Shown here: positions 11,401-23,100 of the stretch, in pieces
Layout of the letters: every line of letters begins with the position of its first letter
Position numbering within the stretch: position 1 is the first letter of the stretch
Assembly (NCBI GenBank): GCA_037954235.1
Contig: JBBMOA010000004.1
Coordinates: 2,400,501 to 2,464,500 of the forward strand
Length of the DNA stretch: 64,000 nucleotides
Direction of reading: 5' to 3'
Source: Aulostomus chinensis
Taxonomy: Eukaryota > Chordata > Actinopteri > Syngnathiformes > Aulostomidae
Program-made: the position numbers and the translations under genes
Notes under the pieces: model-generated
What the model was told of the DNA's origin: nothing
What the model saw: the letters and a program-made list of their open reading frames with translations, nothing else
Database searches by the model: none

Positions 11401-14400
11401 AAATAAGACAGTATTTTGATTAAGGCGTTTACATGGGTTTCTTGTTATTCTATTCATATTCTCATTTGCACCTTACCGAGCAAAGTCTGACCAATGATTG
11501 CAGAGTTTCCTTCTGAAGTTTATCAGTGAACCTTTCTTTCACATTGTCGCTACACTGCATTTTGAGTGTTTTCTTCTTAATAATGAAGAAAACTGTACTT
11601 ATAGCACAAGTGGTAATGATCATTGGAAGCTACAGTACAGTAGACCATCTAGTTTAAATGGGCCCAACTGATATATCAGCTGACTGATATATTGGCCTAT
11701 CATGGGCCTATCACGCATCCATCGTATTGAGTTATATGTTTTCCGATATGTGCTGATAAAAAAGCTTTTACAGCACATTAAATGCAGAATACAATTAGTA
11801 TGTTGATTCAAAAACTAATTAAGGTGAACATTCTCCATTGATATTTGCTTCTTCAACCTTGTTGCTTGTTGAGCAATTTTATTTTGGTGTTTATTTAAAT
11901 AGTCATTTAATATATGAAACATTTTTTGATAAAGGAAGGTATTTGTTTGAGAAATGAGCCTTCTCACCTTTACATAGTTATATCATTACCAAATTGCTGC
12001 ACAATGAACACAGCAGGGGTTTTTCTTTGGTCCAGCACAAAAAAAAATATCACTCTATCATTTGCACATCGTAGCAGTAGGTGATTTTTGATTGTCAAAA
12101 ATCCAATATTGTCTGCAATTGACTGTCTAAAGCAATTTGACTGTTCCATGTGTGGCACAACTCTGTAGGGATTTAATTGTCCAATTAAGTTGTATCCGTG
12201 TCTACAACCCATATAAATAATGCAAAAATACAATAATTGCTTACTCTATGACCTTATTCAGGTTAAAGTCATAAGAAAATGCCTTTTATGAGGCTGTGTC
12301 TTATTCAGAGTACTATCTTATTTAGGTTAATGTCGGGTTGATATTCTGCCTTGCATATAAACATTACTATTGATTGGTTTGTCGTAGGGCAAGCAGACTT
12401 CAGCATGTTGTCAATTTGGTGGACCCTTTTTGTTTGAATGGAGGAATATGAATATCCAGATTCACTTTTAGTAAGATACTGTATGGCATCTCCCCGGGTG
12501 GCACAGTGATGCAGTGGTAACCACTGTTGCCTTACAGCAAGAAGGTTCTGGGTTCGAGTCCCAGCTCGGGCACTGGATCTTTCTGTGTGGAGTCTCCATG
12601 TTCTCCCTGTGCCTGCGTGGGTTTTCTCCGGCTTCCTCCCACAGTCCAAAGACATGCAAATGGGGACTAGGCTGATTGATACTCTAAATTGACCGTAGGC
12701 GTGAATGTGAGTTTGAATGGTTGTCTGTCTAGATGTGTTGGCCCTGTGATGGACTGGCGACCTGTCCAGGGTGAACCTCACCTCTCGCTCGAAAGCCGTT
12801 GGGATAGGCTCCAGCCCCCCTTAACAGGATAAGCTGAAGGAGATGGATGGATGTCATCTCCCCATGCCACGTATGCCAGCGAGGCTCATTTTCAGCACTT
12901 TCAGTTGAACCAAATTTTGATCCTTTGGTCTGGACTGTGTTTCAAAGCACTTTTCACTACCTGTTTTGGACCAAAAGTCTGACCGTCTGGACCAAACAAG
13001 GCAGATGGGGAAAAAAAAGCGCCCTCAGCCCCTGTGTAGACATTGTTTATGAACTCTGAGAGTTCAGCATCACCTGAATTAAGATCTTGCTTTAGTATAT
13101 GAACTTAATCTAGATTTTAATGTCATGCAGATAACAGCTGCCCCTGCATGCATGAGGCCCATCGTTCCTTATAGAAATAAGGCGGTGCCCCTTTAATTTC
13201 CAGTATCCACCATATGTCTGGTTGGCTTGCCCATCACAGCAGAAGGTCTCAGCCAGCGGGTACTGATTGAGCTGCAGGGAAAGAAGGGGGGAGAAAATAG
13301 AAATGAATCTCTTTAACCTCTATTTTCTCCTTCCCCTTCATTCTTGGTAGATACATTTTGTCACATACAAACGCACACATGCACATTCCTCCTGTCTCTC
13401 CTGCTCTCCTCCATCTCCTCTACAAGTGGGTCATACTTCCTGGGTCAGGCTGAGATTGAAGCACGGGCCACTGGGAGTTGGGCGTCTCACTGTTTCAGAG
13501 AGCATTCATGTATTTGTGTGTGTGTCTGTGTGTGAGGGAATATGTGTTGGTCGTTTGGTTCATTAATAGCACAGCTAATCATTGCATAGTTCCCAGTCCT
13601 CTATGCGCACTGATAATTAATTGATTCATTACTTTGATGAAAGAGCCAGTTATCTTTGCCAGGTCATCTGATGTGTCAGTGTCCGCCCTTGCTCTCATAG
13701 GTCAGGCCATCCCTTCCCACATGAATTTTACCAATGCCTAAAAGTGGCACCTACTCTACTCCCAGTTTGCCTGACACTGAAAAACAGAGTTAAAACGGTG
13801 CAAGCTGCAGACTGTGGCCCAATGTCGGTACTGCATGTTGCGGCGGCACATACAAATAGAATGCAAAGGCATTCATATACGTTGTTTGGCCCTGGAGGCT
13901 AATCGTTATTTTGAAATAGGATAGCGAAAAAAATCTATCCAAGTTTAAGATTATCAACACACCTGAGCAGTTGGTAGGACTACATTAGGGGTCACCAACC
14001 TGTTGACCTTAACCCTAGAAAGTGTATTTAGTCATAGTTTACTGTTAGCAGCAGTGCTTCTTCATAGTCTTCACTCCCCTGAATGACAGAAGCAGCAGTC
14101 AAGATCCTACTGCAATAACCAGATAAAAAAATTATGTCCAAGTAACTACATAATGATGCCAGTTTGTACAAAGTCTGAATTCATTCTTTGTCACATCTGA
14201 CCACAAAATGACTGGCAAACAACTTTTAAAATACTTATTTTCTGAATGAAGTGTGGATTTATCAGCTGTGGTCTTACAATGGCTATTTGTCTGCACATAA
14301 TGGAACTATTTGGTATAAACTGATTCAATGCTTGGGTTTCTTCAGCGGTTTAGTGCATTTATGATTTAAATCTCTTTTGTCAGCACAGAATGTTTCAAAG

Positions 14401-17400
14401 TTAAACAGAAAAAAACTCTCAAATTAAAAATTCAAGGATAGGGGCAACTATGGGTGCAGTTTACATTTGCTAACAAGCTAGCGCCAGTCCATCCTCTTTC
14501 ATGATACAACTTTATGAATCAAGGGACAATAGTGAGTCACTGTAGCGCCAACAAACAAACAAACTTCTTCAGCTGGTATCTGTGGTTCTATGCTTAAAAG
14601 CTATCATCCTTAGGTTATTGCTCAAACAGATTTTGAGTGTAAATTGAGCTAGCAGCTAGCGCTACAGAGGTTAGCATTACTTATTTCTTACGAAAGAGGT
14701 GAACACCACAACTTTCTGGCACTGTGCTGCTCCCTGTCGGTTGGTTATGAGTGATATGAATTGCTAGCTTGTTTTTAATTTACAATTTTAAGTCTCCTTT
14801 AATTGTCAATATTGTTCACCAAACACAGGAGAAGAAAACTATTAAAGCATAATTTCTCACTTGCCTCTCTTTCCTCTCTCTCAGGTATCAGCACATTGAT
14901 CGCGAAAGGTGTATACGACGCCGCATTTCCACTTCATGATGTAAGTATGTGTGTTTGGGATCAGACCAGTGTATTTGATAATATTTAAAATATATAACAT
15001 TAGATATATTACTGTGAAGCTTCCAGTCTGAGGCAAGTTTCATTCTGCAGTCGTACTTGAAATGCACTTGACTTGAAATAAGCAATTAAATGACGAGTCT
15101 GTGGTGCTGCAGTGTAACTATATTATTATAATTGTTATTATTATTATTAGTAGTAGTAGTAGTAAGTGAATGTTTTTAAAATATTAGACGTTTACCTTGA
15201 TATAAGGTAAGGTTTGGGCAAACCCTGAAACAACAATGAGGTAAATACCATGAAAACAAGAACTGAAATATTAAAAGCCAAAAGCCTCAGTCAGTAATAT
15301 AATAAAGAAACTAAATAGAATAAGAAATAACAATTATTTACAATAGAGAAATACAGTAATAATACTCTGCAGTAATATCACAATTAGGAGAAAAAGAAAG
15401 CGTTTACCATAAAATATCAGGCAAAATAACAACTGTTTAATGTATTAAGAATATTTCTCAAGAGGACTGAAATGAGAGCAAAGTAAACAGCAGCAAAAAT
15501 AGTTGCTCCTGTTTGTGTCTACAGCGTGAAAGAGAAGAAAAAAACACCGAACAGTTCATCTTTCAAGTGTATTTTTATAGTTGAATTATTTTGGAACAGT
15601 TTATCTATTTATATTACATGAGTGTGCACAGAAGTGTGTGCTTCTACACATTTTCTGAAGTCTGCAGTGTAGGGGTATGTGTATTAATGTCCTCTCTCTC
15701 TCTCTCTCCTCTCATTCCTTAGGGTGATTATAAAGTCATTGGACACCCTGAAGAGAGGAACGACAGACAGGTACGCCGAGTCCTCTCTTGGCTCTTATCT
15801 TCATACGACTCTCTCTTTTGCTGTTTTTCTCTCGTCCTCTATTCCTCCTCATCTGTCCAATGAAACACTGCTTTTGAAGATGCGTGTCACTTGAAAGCTG
15901 CTGTTTAAAACCTGAGTAGAGAAGGAACCTCCACATTTCTAAAACAGTGGTTCATCTTTGCTTCTTTCTTCTGTTCTTTGTGTTTTCTTAGACTGCTCCT
16001 CCTTCCCATCTGTGAAACACTGTAACAGCTTGGAGTTTAAGTTCAATAAACATAAACAGAGCTGCTCCAAGGGTGCGAATGATATTGATTTATTCAAATT
16101 ACCAAGGGTGGAGCAAAAGTTTAGTACAATGAAAATAGCTGAAGATAGTTCAATCCTAATCACTGTAGTTTATAACTAAATCAGATTGGTCATTGATGAT
16201 AACCGTTATATTTTCAACATCAAGGGTGCCAGCTTGACCCACTGATGATCTAATACTACCCCCACTCTTAAATGGCTTCAGGCTAATCTATGTATATTAT
16301 ATGTACATTACTTTATTATTTCAACAACTGTAGATCAAACCGATGTCAAACTTGGTGTGTGTATTCCTGTGCAACCGGAGAGCCCTGCTGAATTCGAACA
16401 CGCTTTCATGCGGCGTTTGTTTTCTGTGCTTTTTTTCCGAGCTTCAGGGTTCTGACGACTGCACTCAATCAGGAGGAGCAGGAATATGGCGGGACACACG
16501 TCACAGAAAAGTGCTTTAAAAATCAGACAGTATTAAATAGACAATGAAAACAGCAAACTCAACAGATCATTAGCTGTTCAAGAGCAGCCGATGTGCTCTG
16601 AGACTCGAGCGCGTCGTTCTATTTTTAAAGCATCTCTGTCACACTCACATCAGGACTGTGTCGAATTTAGTGGGGGACACTTAGTTTTGGACTCTTTAAA
16701 ATGGTATTATCAAGAGGCGATCCCTTGTTTCTGGTTTTGCTTTGACCAGTGGAGTCAGTTCCTCTTTTATTTCAAAGTGTACTTCCTTCGAGTCTACTCA
16801 GGTGCTACTTCTTGTCTTTGTCTGCTTCCTTTTTTGAGTGTCACCTGTGTGTCATCGCTTCATCGGTCCTTGTCAGTCATTTATCATCCTGCTCTTGTGC
16901 TCTCCCGCCCATTTCTTGTTACATCATTAATAGAGTCCGAATTAAATTTAGATTCTCACGTCTGTCTCTGTCAGCTCATCTGCTTTGTCAATATCCCTGT
17001 TCGTTCCCGAGCATGTGTGCCTCCCAGAGATTGAGTATTTAGTTTATGTTTAATTTACATTTTCTAGCTTTTGGTTGTTTCTTTTGTGTAAATAAACCTC
17101 TGACTTTTGCACGTCTCTGCGAATGGCTCCTCGTCCACGCCGCACACCTCTTACTTGACTCGAAATGAGAAAAGCGCAAAATTAACAATTAGGGTACTTC
17201 GTCTGGTATTTATATCATCTGTGTATTATAATATGGTAGTTTGTTTCATGTGCTAAATTGTATTCACACCTCACCTCACCATTTTGTTTTTTTTTTCTAT
17301 ATGTTGAAGTTGCGATTGCAGTAGTTGTCTCTGTTTATTGTCAGATTCTGCATGAAGAGTGGGCCCGATACTCAGCCTTCTACAAGTACCAACCCATCGA

Positions 17401-18515
17401 CCTGGTCAGGTAATATAACCTCATTGTCAAAATGGAGAAAAACCACGATTCAATCTAGAAATGCATTTCCTTTCATTAAAAACTGACACACTAATGGCAG
17501 TGTGCTGTGGTCATTGTAGTTTATTATTTTTGTTTGTATTGTATCAAATCTACTCATCATAAGATAAGTTGTGGTCACAAGTTAGAATTTGAAATTTTGA
17601 ACATTGTTCTGGTTCGTGTGCATTGAGCACTGCAGAGATAGCTGATAGCAATAGCCTGGAAGCTAACTCATTAACTCTTTGCAAACTGTACGTTGTCTAT
17701 CTGAAATCTGCTGTAAAAATTTAGTTTTTTTTTTTTTTTTTTAGCTCTTGAGACAAATACCAGACAAAATTGACAGAAAGAGGAGCTTACACATCAGCTG
17801 TCAGAGATTCTCACAGGAATGTTTAACCTCTGATTCACTTGTATATTTTCAACAGCTATGTTCCAAATTAAAACATTGGTGTCACACTTGCTCATCACTC
17901 GGATCAAATACCGCTTTTAGATAGTCACACACCTGTGTGCCACATGCTGCTTAAATCATCAGTTTGTTCTGCCATGACCTATCGCCTCCTAATCCCTGTG
18001 CTCTAACCCCACAGGAAGTACTTTGGAGAGAAGATCGGCCTGTACTTTGCATGGCTTGGCGTTTACACTCAGCTGCTGGTGCCAGCCTCCATAGTGGGAA
18101 TCATTGTGTTTGGCTACGGGGTAGCAACAGTGGATACTAATATTCCCAGGTAAACCCACCCTGTTGTTGCTTCACAGTGAACTGTGCTGCCACTCCCTTT
18201 GTTGAAGGCAAATTCATACGTTAGAAATTGAAAACATTCAATTTTGTCCTAAAATAACTAGTTTACACAGATTTAGTTTTTAGTTTACACTAGTTTAGTG
18301 AAAAATGAAGATGAGGATTCCTAGCCAACCTGCCATTTGTCATTAGTGAAAATCAGGTTTTGTCTTCGATGCCCACCATGATTTCTGTGTGCCTGCATTC
18401 CTATTCACACTCTTGCTCTCTCTCTCTTGCTCTCTCTCTCACTCTCTCTTTCTCTCGCTCTCTCCCATTCTCCCTCTTTCTCCCTCTCTTGCTCTCATTC
18501 TCTCTCTCTCTCTCG

Positions 18516-18560
<45 letters not shown>

Positions 18561-18652
18561 TCTACAGAGGGATTGCCCAGATACCTACTGTATCTGGCTC
18601 TTGTTAGGGTTGTGTGGGAGGAACAGAGAGGGTACGGCTGAGTCTTTGTGCA

Positions 18653-18722
<70 letters not shown>

Positions 18723-20116
18723 GAGAGAGTGAGGATGCAAAAAGGTTGGTAATTCTGCCTACACTCACTAGAAATAGGGCCAGACAGAAAAGATTTATTG
18801 GGCTTAAATTTTAAAGTTCCATTCATTTCTAATAGTTGAATGATCTCTTATCCCTTTTAACAAGAATGAATATGTAGTTTAAAGATATTTTTAGATGCAC
18901 CTGATCACTAATATTACATTTTCACATCAACCATGACAACATACCAGTACTGTAACATCTAAGAGCTTGATTATTGTCTCCCCCTTTAAGCCTGGAGATG
19001 TGTGACGAGCGTCTCAATTTCACCATGTGTCCTCTGTGTGACGGAGCCTGTGACTTCTGGCAGCTCAGCACCGCCTGCGGCACAGCCAGAGCTTCACACC
19101 TCTTTGACAACCCAGCCACTGTCTTCTTTGCCATCTTCATGTCCCTGTGGGGTGAGTTTGTATCTGTATGAACAGGTGGGCTGAATTAATATATCATTAA
19201 TATCTAATGACCCGCAATGTAAAAAAAAAAAGGACTAAAAAGCAGAAATATGAACCATAACGTTGTGGTTTGTTGTCAGAGACACATCTGAATTTCTCAT
19301 CGGGGAATGATCAAGTTTGTGGTATCACCTTGTTCCCACTTCTGCTGCATTTGTTTTACAGGAGAATTTTGCAGCAATAAACTACAAATCTGCCATAAAA
19401 TCATCTAAGTTTTCTTCAGACATAGAAATAGAAAGTCAGTGATTATAGTAAGAATACAGGGATGGATTGATGCATGTTGTATATAAAAATAATTCATTGA
19501 AGATTATGCATTGACTTCAGGATGCTGTTCAATAATTTACCTGCTCATGTGCTTGGCAGTAATTAAAAAAAAACATTCTAAAAAAGCCAAAATTGCCAAT
19601 ACAGATTGTCTAAAAGTTTCACCTGGAAGCAGGTGAAGTTTGAGAGGATGATGATACTTGTATGGTGTTGTGCAGTATCTGCTGCTACATCAGTGCAGTA
19701 ATCCTGTTGAAGCTACTCTGACATCGTTACTTTTCTACCCAGTATTATATCTTCTTATTTTCTTAAATATATTTGGACTGTTTTTTTTAGTTGTGGTCTT
19801 TACAGTTTTATTTCATGGATTCTTACCCAATCGGCTAGCTCTATTGTCTCACCTGTTTTGAGATGTATCTCCATCCATCCCCTATCCAAGCAGCCTTCGG
19901 GTGAGAGGCGGGGCGAGATGTATCTCATCCTGTTGTATTTTAGTTGTTTTTAGTAAGAGTTTTTCCTGTGAACCCTGTCAGTCTTCATTCTTCTGTTAAA
20001 GTTGTTGTTTTGTTCCTAGATTTCTTGTTTTTTTGTTTGTTTTTGCTTTACATAAATATCAGGTCTGAACTTCCTGTCTTCCCTCTAGTCTATTTTTTTC
20101 TTTTTTGCTAATTAGG

Positions 20117-20182
<66 letters not shown>

Positions 20183-23100
20183 TGTGTGTGTCTGTGCATG
20201 TGTGTCTGTGCGTGTGCACGTGTGTAGCGGTGCTGTTCCTGGAACACTGGAAGCGTCGCCAGATCAGTTTGAGTTTCAGTTGGGATTTGACAGGAATCGA
20301 GGAGGATGAGGTACATACACATGCGCATACAACACACACTGATTAATGGTCATGCAATGTACACACACACACACGTCACTGTAGGTGTGGATGCGCACAG
20401 ATATTGATATGTGTATATATAAATAAATGTGACTGATGATTGCAAGCAAGCCCTTAATTCTAGGCAGCCTGGCTTGATTTGATGTACACCCGACATACAT
20501 TTATCCAAAGATACATTTTATTTAAAAGGGACGATGAACAGTTTAAATGAAAATGCCACTATTTGATGCACTATACCAGATTGTAGCTGCATAGCTTTTT
20601 ACATGAAGGTGATTCTATCAATGCAAAATCCTTCAAGATACTTGGACAAAAGTGATTAGTCATGCCAAAAATGATTACGATTTAGGACCACACGTAGCAG
20701 AGTTCTCAAAATCTCAGTAAACCAAGTCCCGCTCACTGTCCTCATCAGCATTCCTTCTAGACCCGTTGAATCTGTGGCCAGAAAACAAGTTATTGTTGAG
20801 GCTAATTCTCTTAAATGGCTACCTTCTTCCCTACCGCCTCATAATAGATGGATCCATGAGACACTGCAATGAATTAAACTTGAGAGGATTAAGTTTCCTC
20901 TGAAAGGTTCCCTAAAGACTTTCCCCAGAAACCTGGAAACCTCTCTTGGAGAAGAAATAAATTACATGAGCTGTACAAACCCTTTGTTTTTGTTTTATTT
21001 ATCGAATTATCCAGATTTTACATTCTTTAATTGAATATCAATCCATCCATCCATTTTCTACCGCTTATCCTGTTAACTGTGGAGCCTATCCCAGCAGCCT
21101 TCAGGTGAGAGGCGGAGTTCACCCTGGACAGGTCACCAGTCCATCGCAGGGTCAACACATATAAACACGCAGGCACAGATAGAACATGCAGACTCCGCAC
21201 AGAAAGACCCCGTGGCTTGAACCCAGAACCTTCTTGCTGTGAGGCGACAGTGCTGACCACTGCACCACTGTGCTGCCCTTTAATTGATCATGTATTTTGT
21301 TATTCATATTTGTTTTTTTAAATTATGAACTACATCCTTTACTTTTAATAGTATGTATGTGTGAGTGAGACTCTAGGAAAGTGAATGGGAGGATGGGACA
21401 ATGGCAGGAAGGGAGTGGGATCTGTGATACTGGTGGTAATGGGCTGGAGTTGAGTCTAAGATATAGAATCCCAGAATACTGTCAATGTGACTCGAACTTT
21501 TTGTTGTTAAAATCTGTGTGAAACCAATAAAGATATAGCTGCAAAAGGTGTGTTTAGTCCTTAGGCGCGTTGTAACATATCTTAGTATATCCTTTACTGT
21601 TAGACTCCTTGTGCTGAACTGACCAAAATCTAAATTTTACATCAAATTTTCCTCTTCTAATGAGTTATTATGGGGATATACTTTTTGTTCCTAAAAGATA
21701 GGCACTCCTCCTGTGAGAAAAATAAGGTATGTACACACACTCTCATGTTGGTACAACACAGATTCAACCTTTTCTTTTTTTTTTCCCCTGCAGGAGCACC
21801 CTCGGCCAAAATATGAAACCATCCTCCTCCAGAAGAGGCAGAGGAAACAGAAAATTAAGAAGAAAAAGAAAAAGAACGAGGTAGGAAAGATTAGAATTAT
21901 CCCTGAGATAAATGCTGTGGGCCACGTCTCCCGTAGGACAACTCATGATGTCAGTAAATATATAATCCTGCTGAAATTTCCATTTGACAGCACTCTACTC
22001 TGTATTGATTCTGTGGGGAGAAACACAACAGCTGGCTCAATTTGAAATCATATGATTCCTGATCAGCTTGATTGTTTGGCGTGCAGCAGACATTAATAAT
22101 GACGGGCAATGATCTAGATTCTCTCTGGAAATTGGGTCAATCACATTGAGTCCTGTTGGCCCACATATACTCTCGCCACAAACAGAGCGAGACAGGAACC
22201 AAGTCACTGCCACACCGTCCCAAAAGCTGACCTTGGGACAGAAGAAGGGGACCCCCAAGGATGTGATGTGTTTCAGCCCCTGCCATCTGTTGGTGAAGGC
22301 CCAGAGTCCAGAGTGGTGCTTTTTTGTATTGTCGTCAAGGAAAAAAAAAAAAAAAAAAGCAAATCCCAATACCATCATGTGTAACTGATATTGAATTATC
22401 AGGAGCAAAGACAGTCATTGTTAAATGAGATGAAATTATGAAACCACCAAGTTTGCAGAGGGTAGGGTGATTCAGAAAATGTTTCCTTCTCCTTCCTACC
22501 AACAGTGATTTTTAGTCGCTTCCAATTTGCAGCTGATTTATTTTTCCATTGGTGATCCGTAACTGTTTTGAAAGCACACACAACGACATCTTGGCATGAT
22601 AAGCATTTTTCTGTCCTTAAAATTGTATGGACTAAAAAAAAAATAATTTTTTGGATTGAATTTCGTCTGTCAGATTACCTTGTTATCAGTTACATTAGTG
22701 TTAAACTCCCCAGCTCAAGTCCTATTTGCAGTGTCTGTTGCACTTTTGCAAAAGCAACAGACACTTTTTTGTCTTCTTAGAAAGTTGTTTGTTTCGGGTT
22801 ATTGTGTCTGACAACCTGAGCCACTTTCAGGGACACAAATTTACGACCACTTGATCGGGGACATCATATCCCCCAATGGTACACTTTTAAAACAACAAAA
22901 AAACAAACAAACATGTGAAACTGAAGTTATAGTTAAAAAAGTTTAGATTTCCTTAGAATTTGAAGTTAAGTGGGACTTGAGTGGAAAAGTTGAGGTACTT
23001 CTGTAATTATTCAAAACAAATACACTTCTGTCATGAAATTTGTTCGACTCAAAATTATAAGGCAATTATGACACTAACTTTTCATAGTTAAATATGTGTT

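Larger units (their letters stand above)
10181..14884 (+). other. ano2: Intron w4
   Basis: A GT..AG intron of 4.7 kb. It contains a full SINE with target-site duplication (12483-12863), a hAT-like end (13985-14000) and a 117-codon unassigned open frame on the minus strand (10562-10915) that I do not regard as a gene. Confidence 0.85.
18150..18990 (+). other. ano2: Intron w8
   Basis: A GT..AG intron dominated by simple repeats: a CT-rich tract (18410-18514), (AC)n (18521-18558) and (GT)n (18656-18721). Confidence 0.85.
19152..20227 (+). other. ano2: Intron w9
   Basis: A GT..AG intron with a 45-bp SINE-tail insertion (19861-19926) and a TG repeat that forms its 3' end (20120-20227). Confidence 0.85.
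20311..21793 (+). other. ano2: Intron w10
   Basis: A GT..AG intron. It holds a short (AC)n (20360-20374) and an L1-like LINE 3' end (about 20740-21545) that is itself interrupted by a SINE copy (21025-21287). Confidence 0.85.

Noticed and set aside
12507..12565. tRNA-like A and B boxes, considered as a tRNA gene
   Set aside because: They are the head of a SINE with a long body and tail, not a free tRNA fold.
12305..12781. 158-codon minus-strand open frame
   Set aside because: Most of it is the antisense of the SINE at 12496-12850; the SINE shows target-site duplications and tRNA-like boxes.
16591..17034. 147-codon open frame in intron w6
   Set aside because: No domain; probably part of an old repeat.
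18360..18826. Open frames with His-Thr, Cys-Val and Ser-Leu runs
   Set aside because: They translate the CT, AC and GT arrays of intron w8.
20059..20346. Cys-Val and His-Thr rich open frames
   Set aside because: They translate the TG repeat; only the exon at 20228-20310, in one frame, is real.
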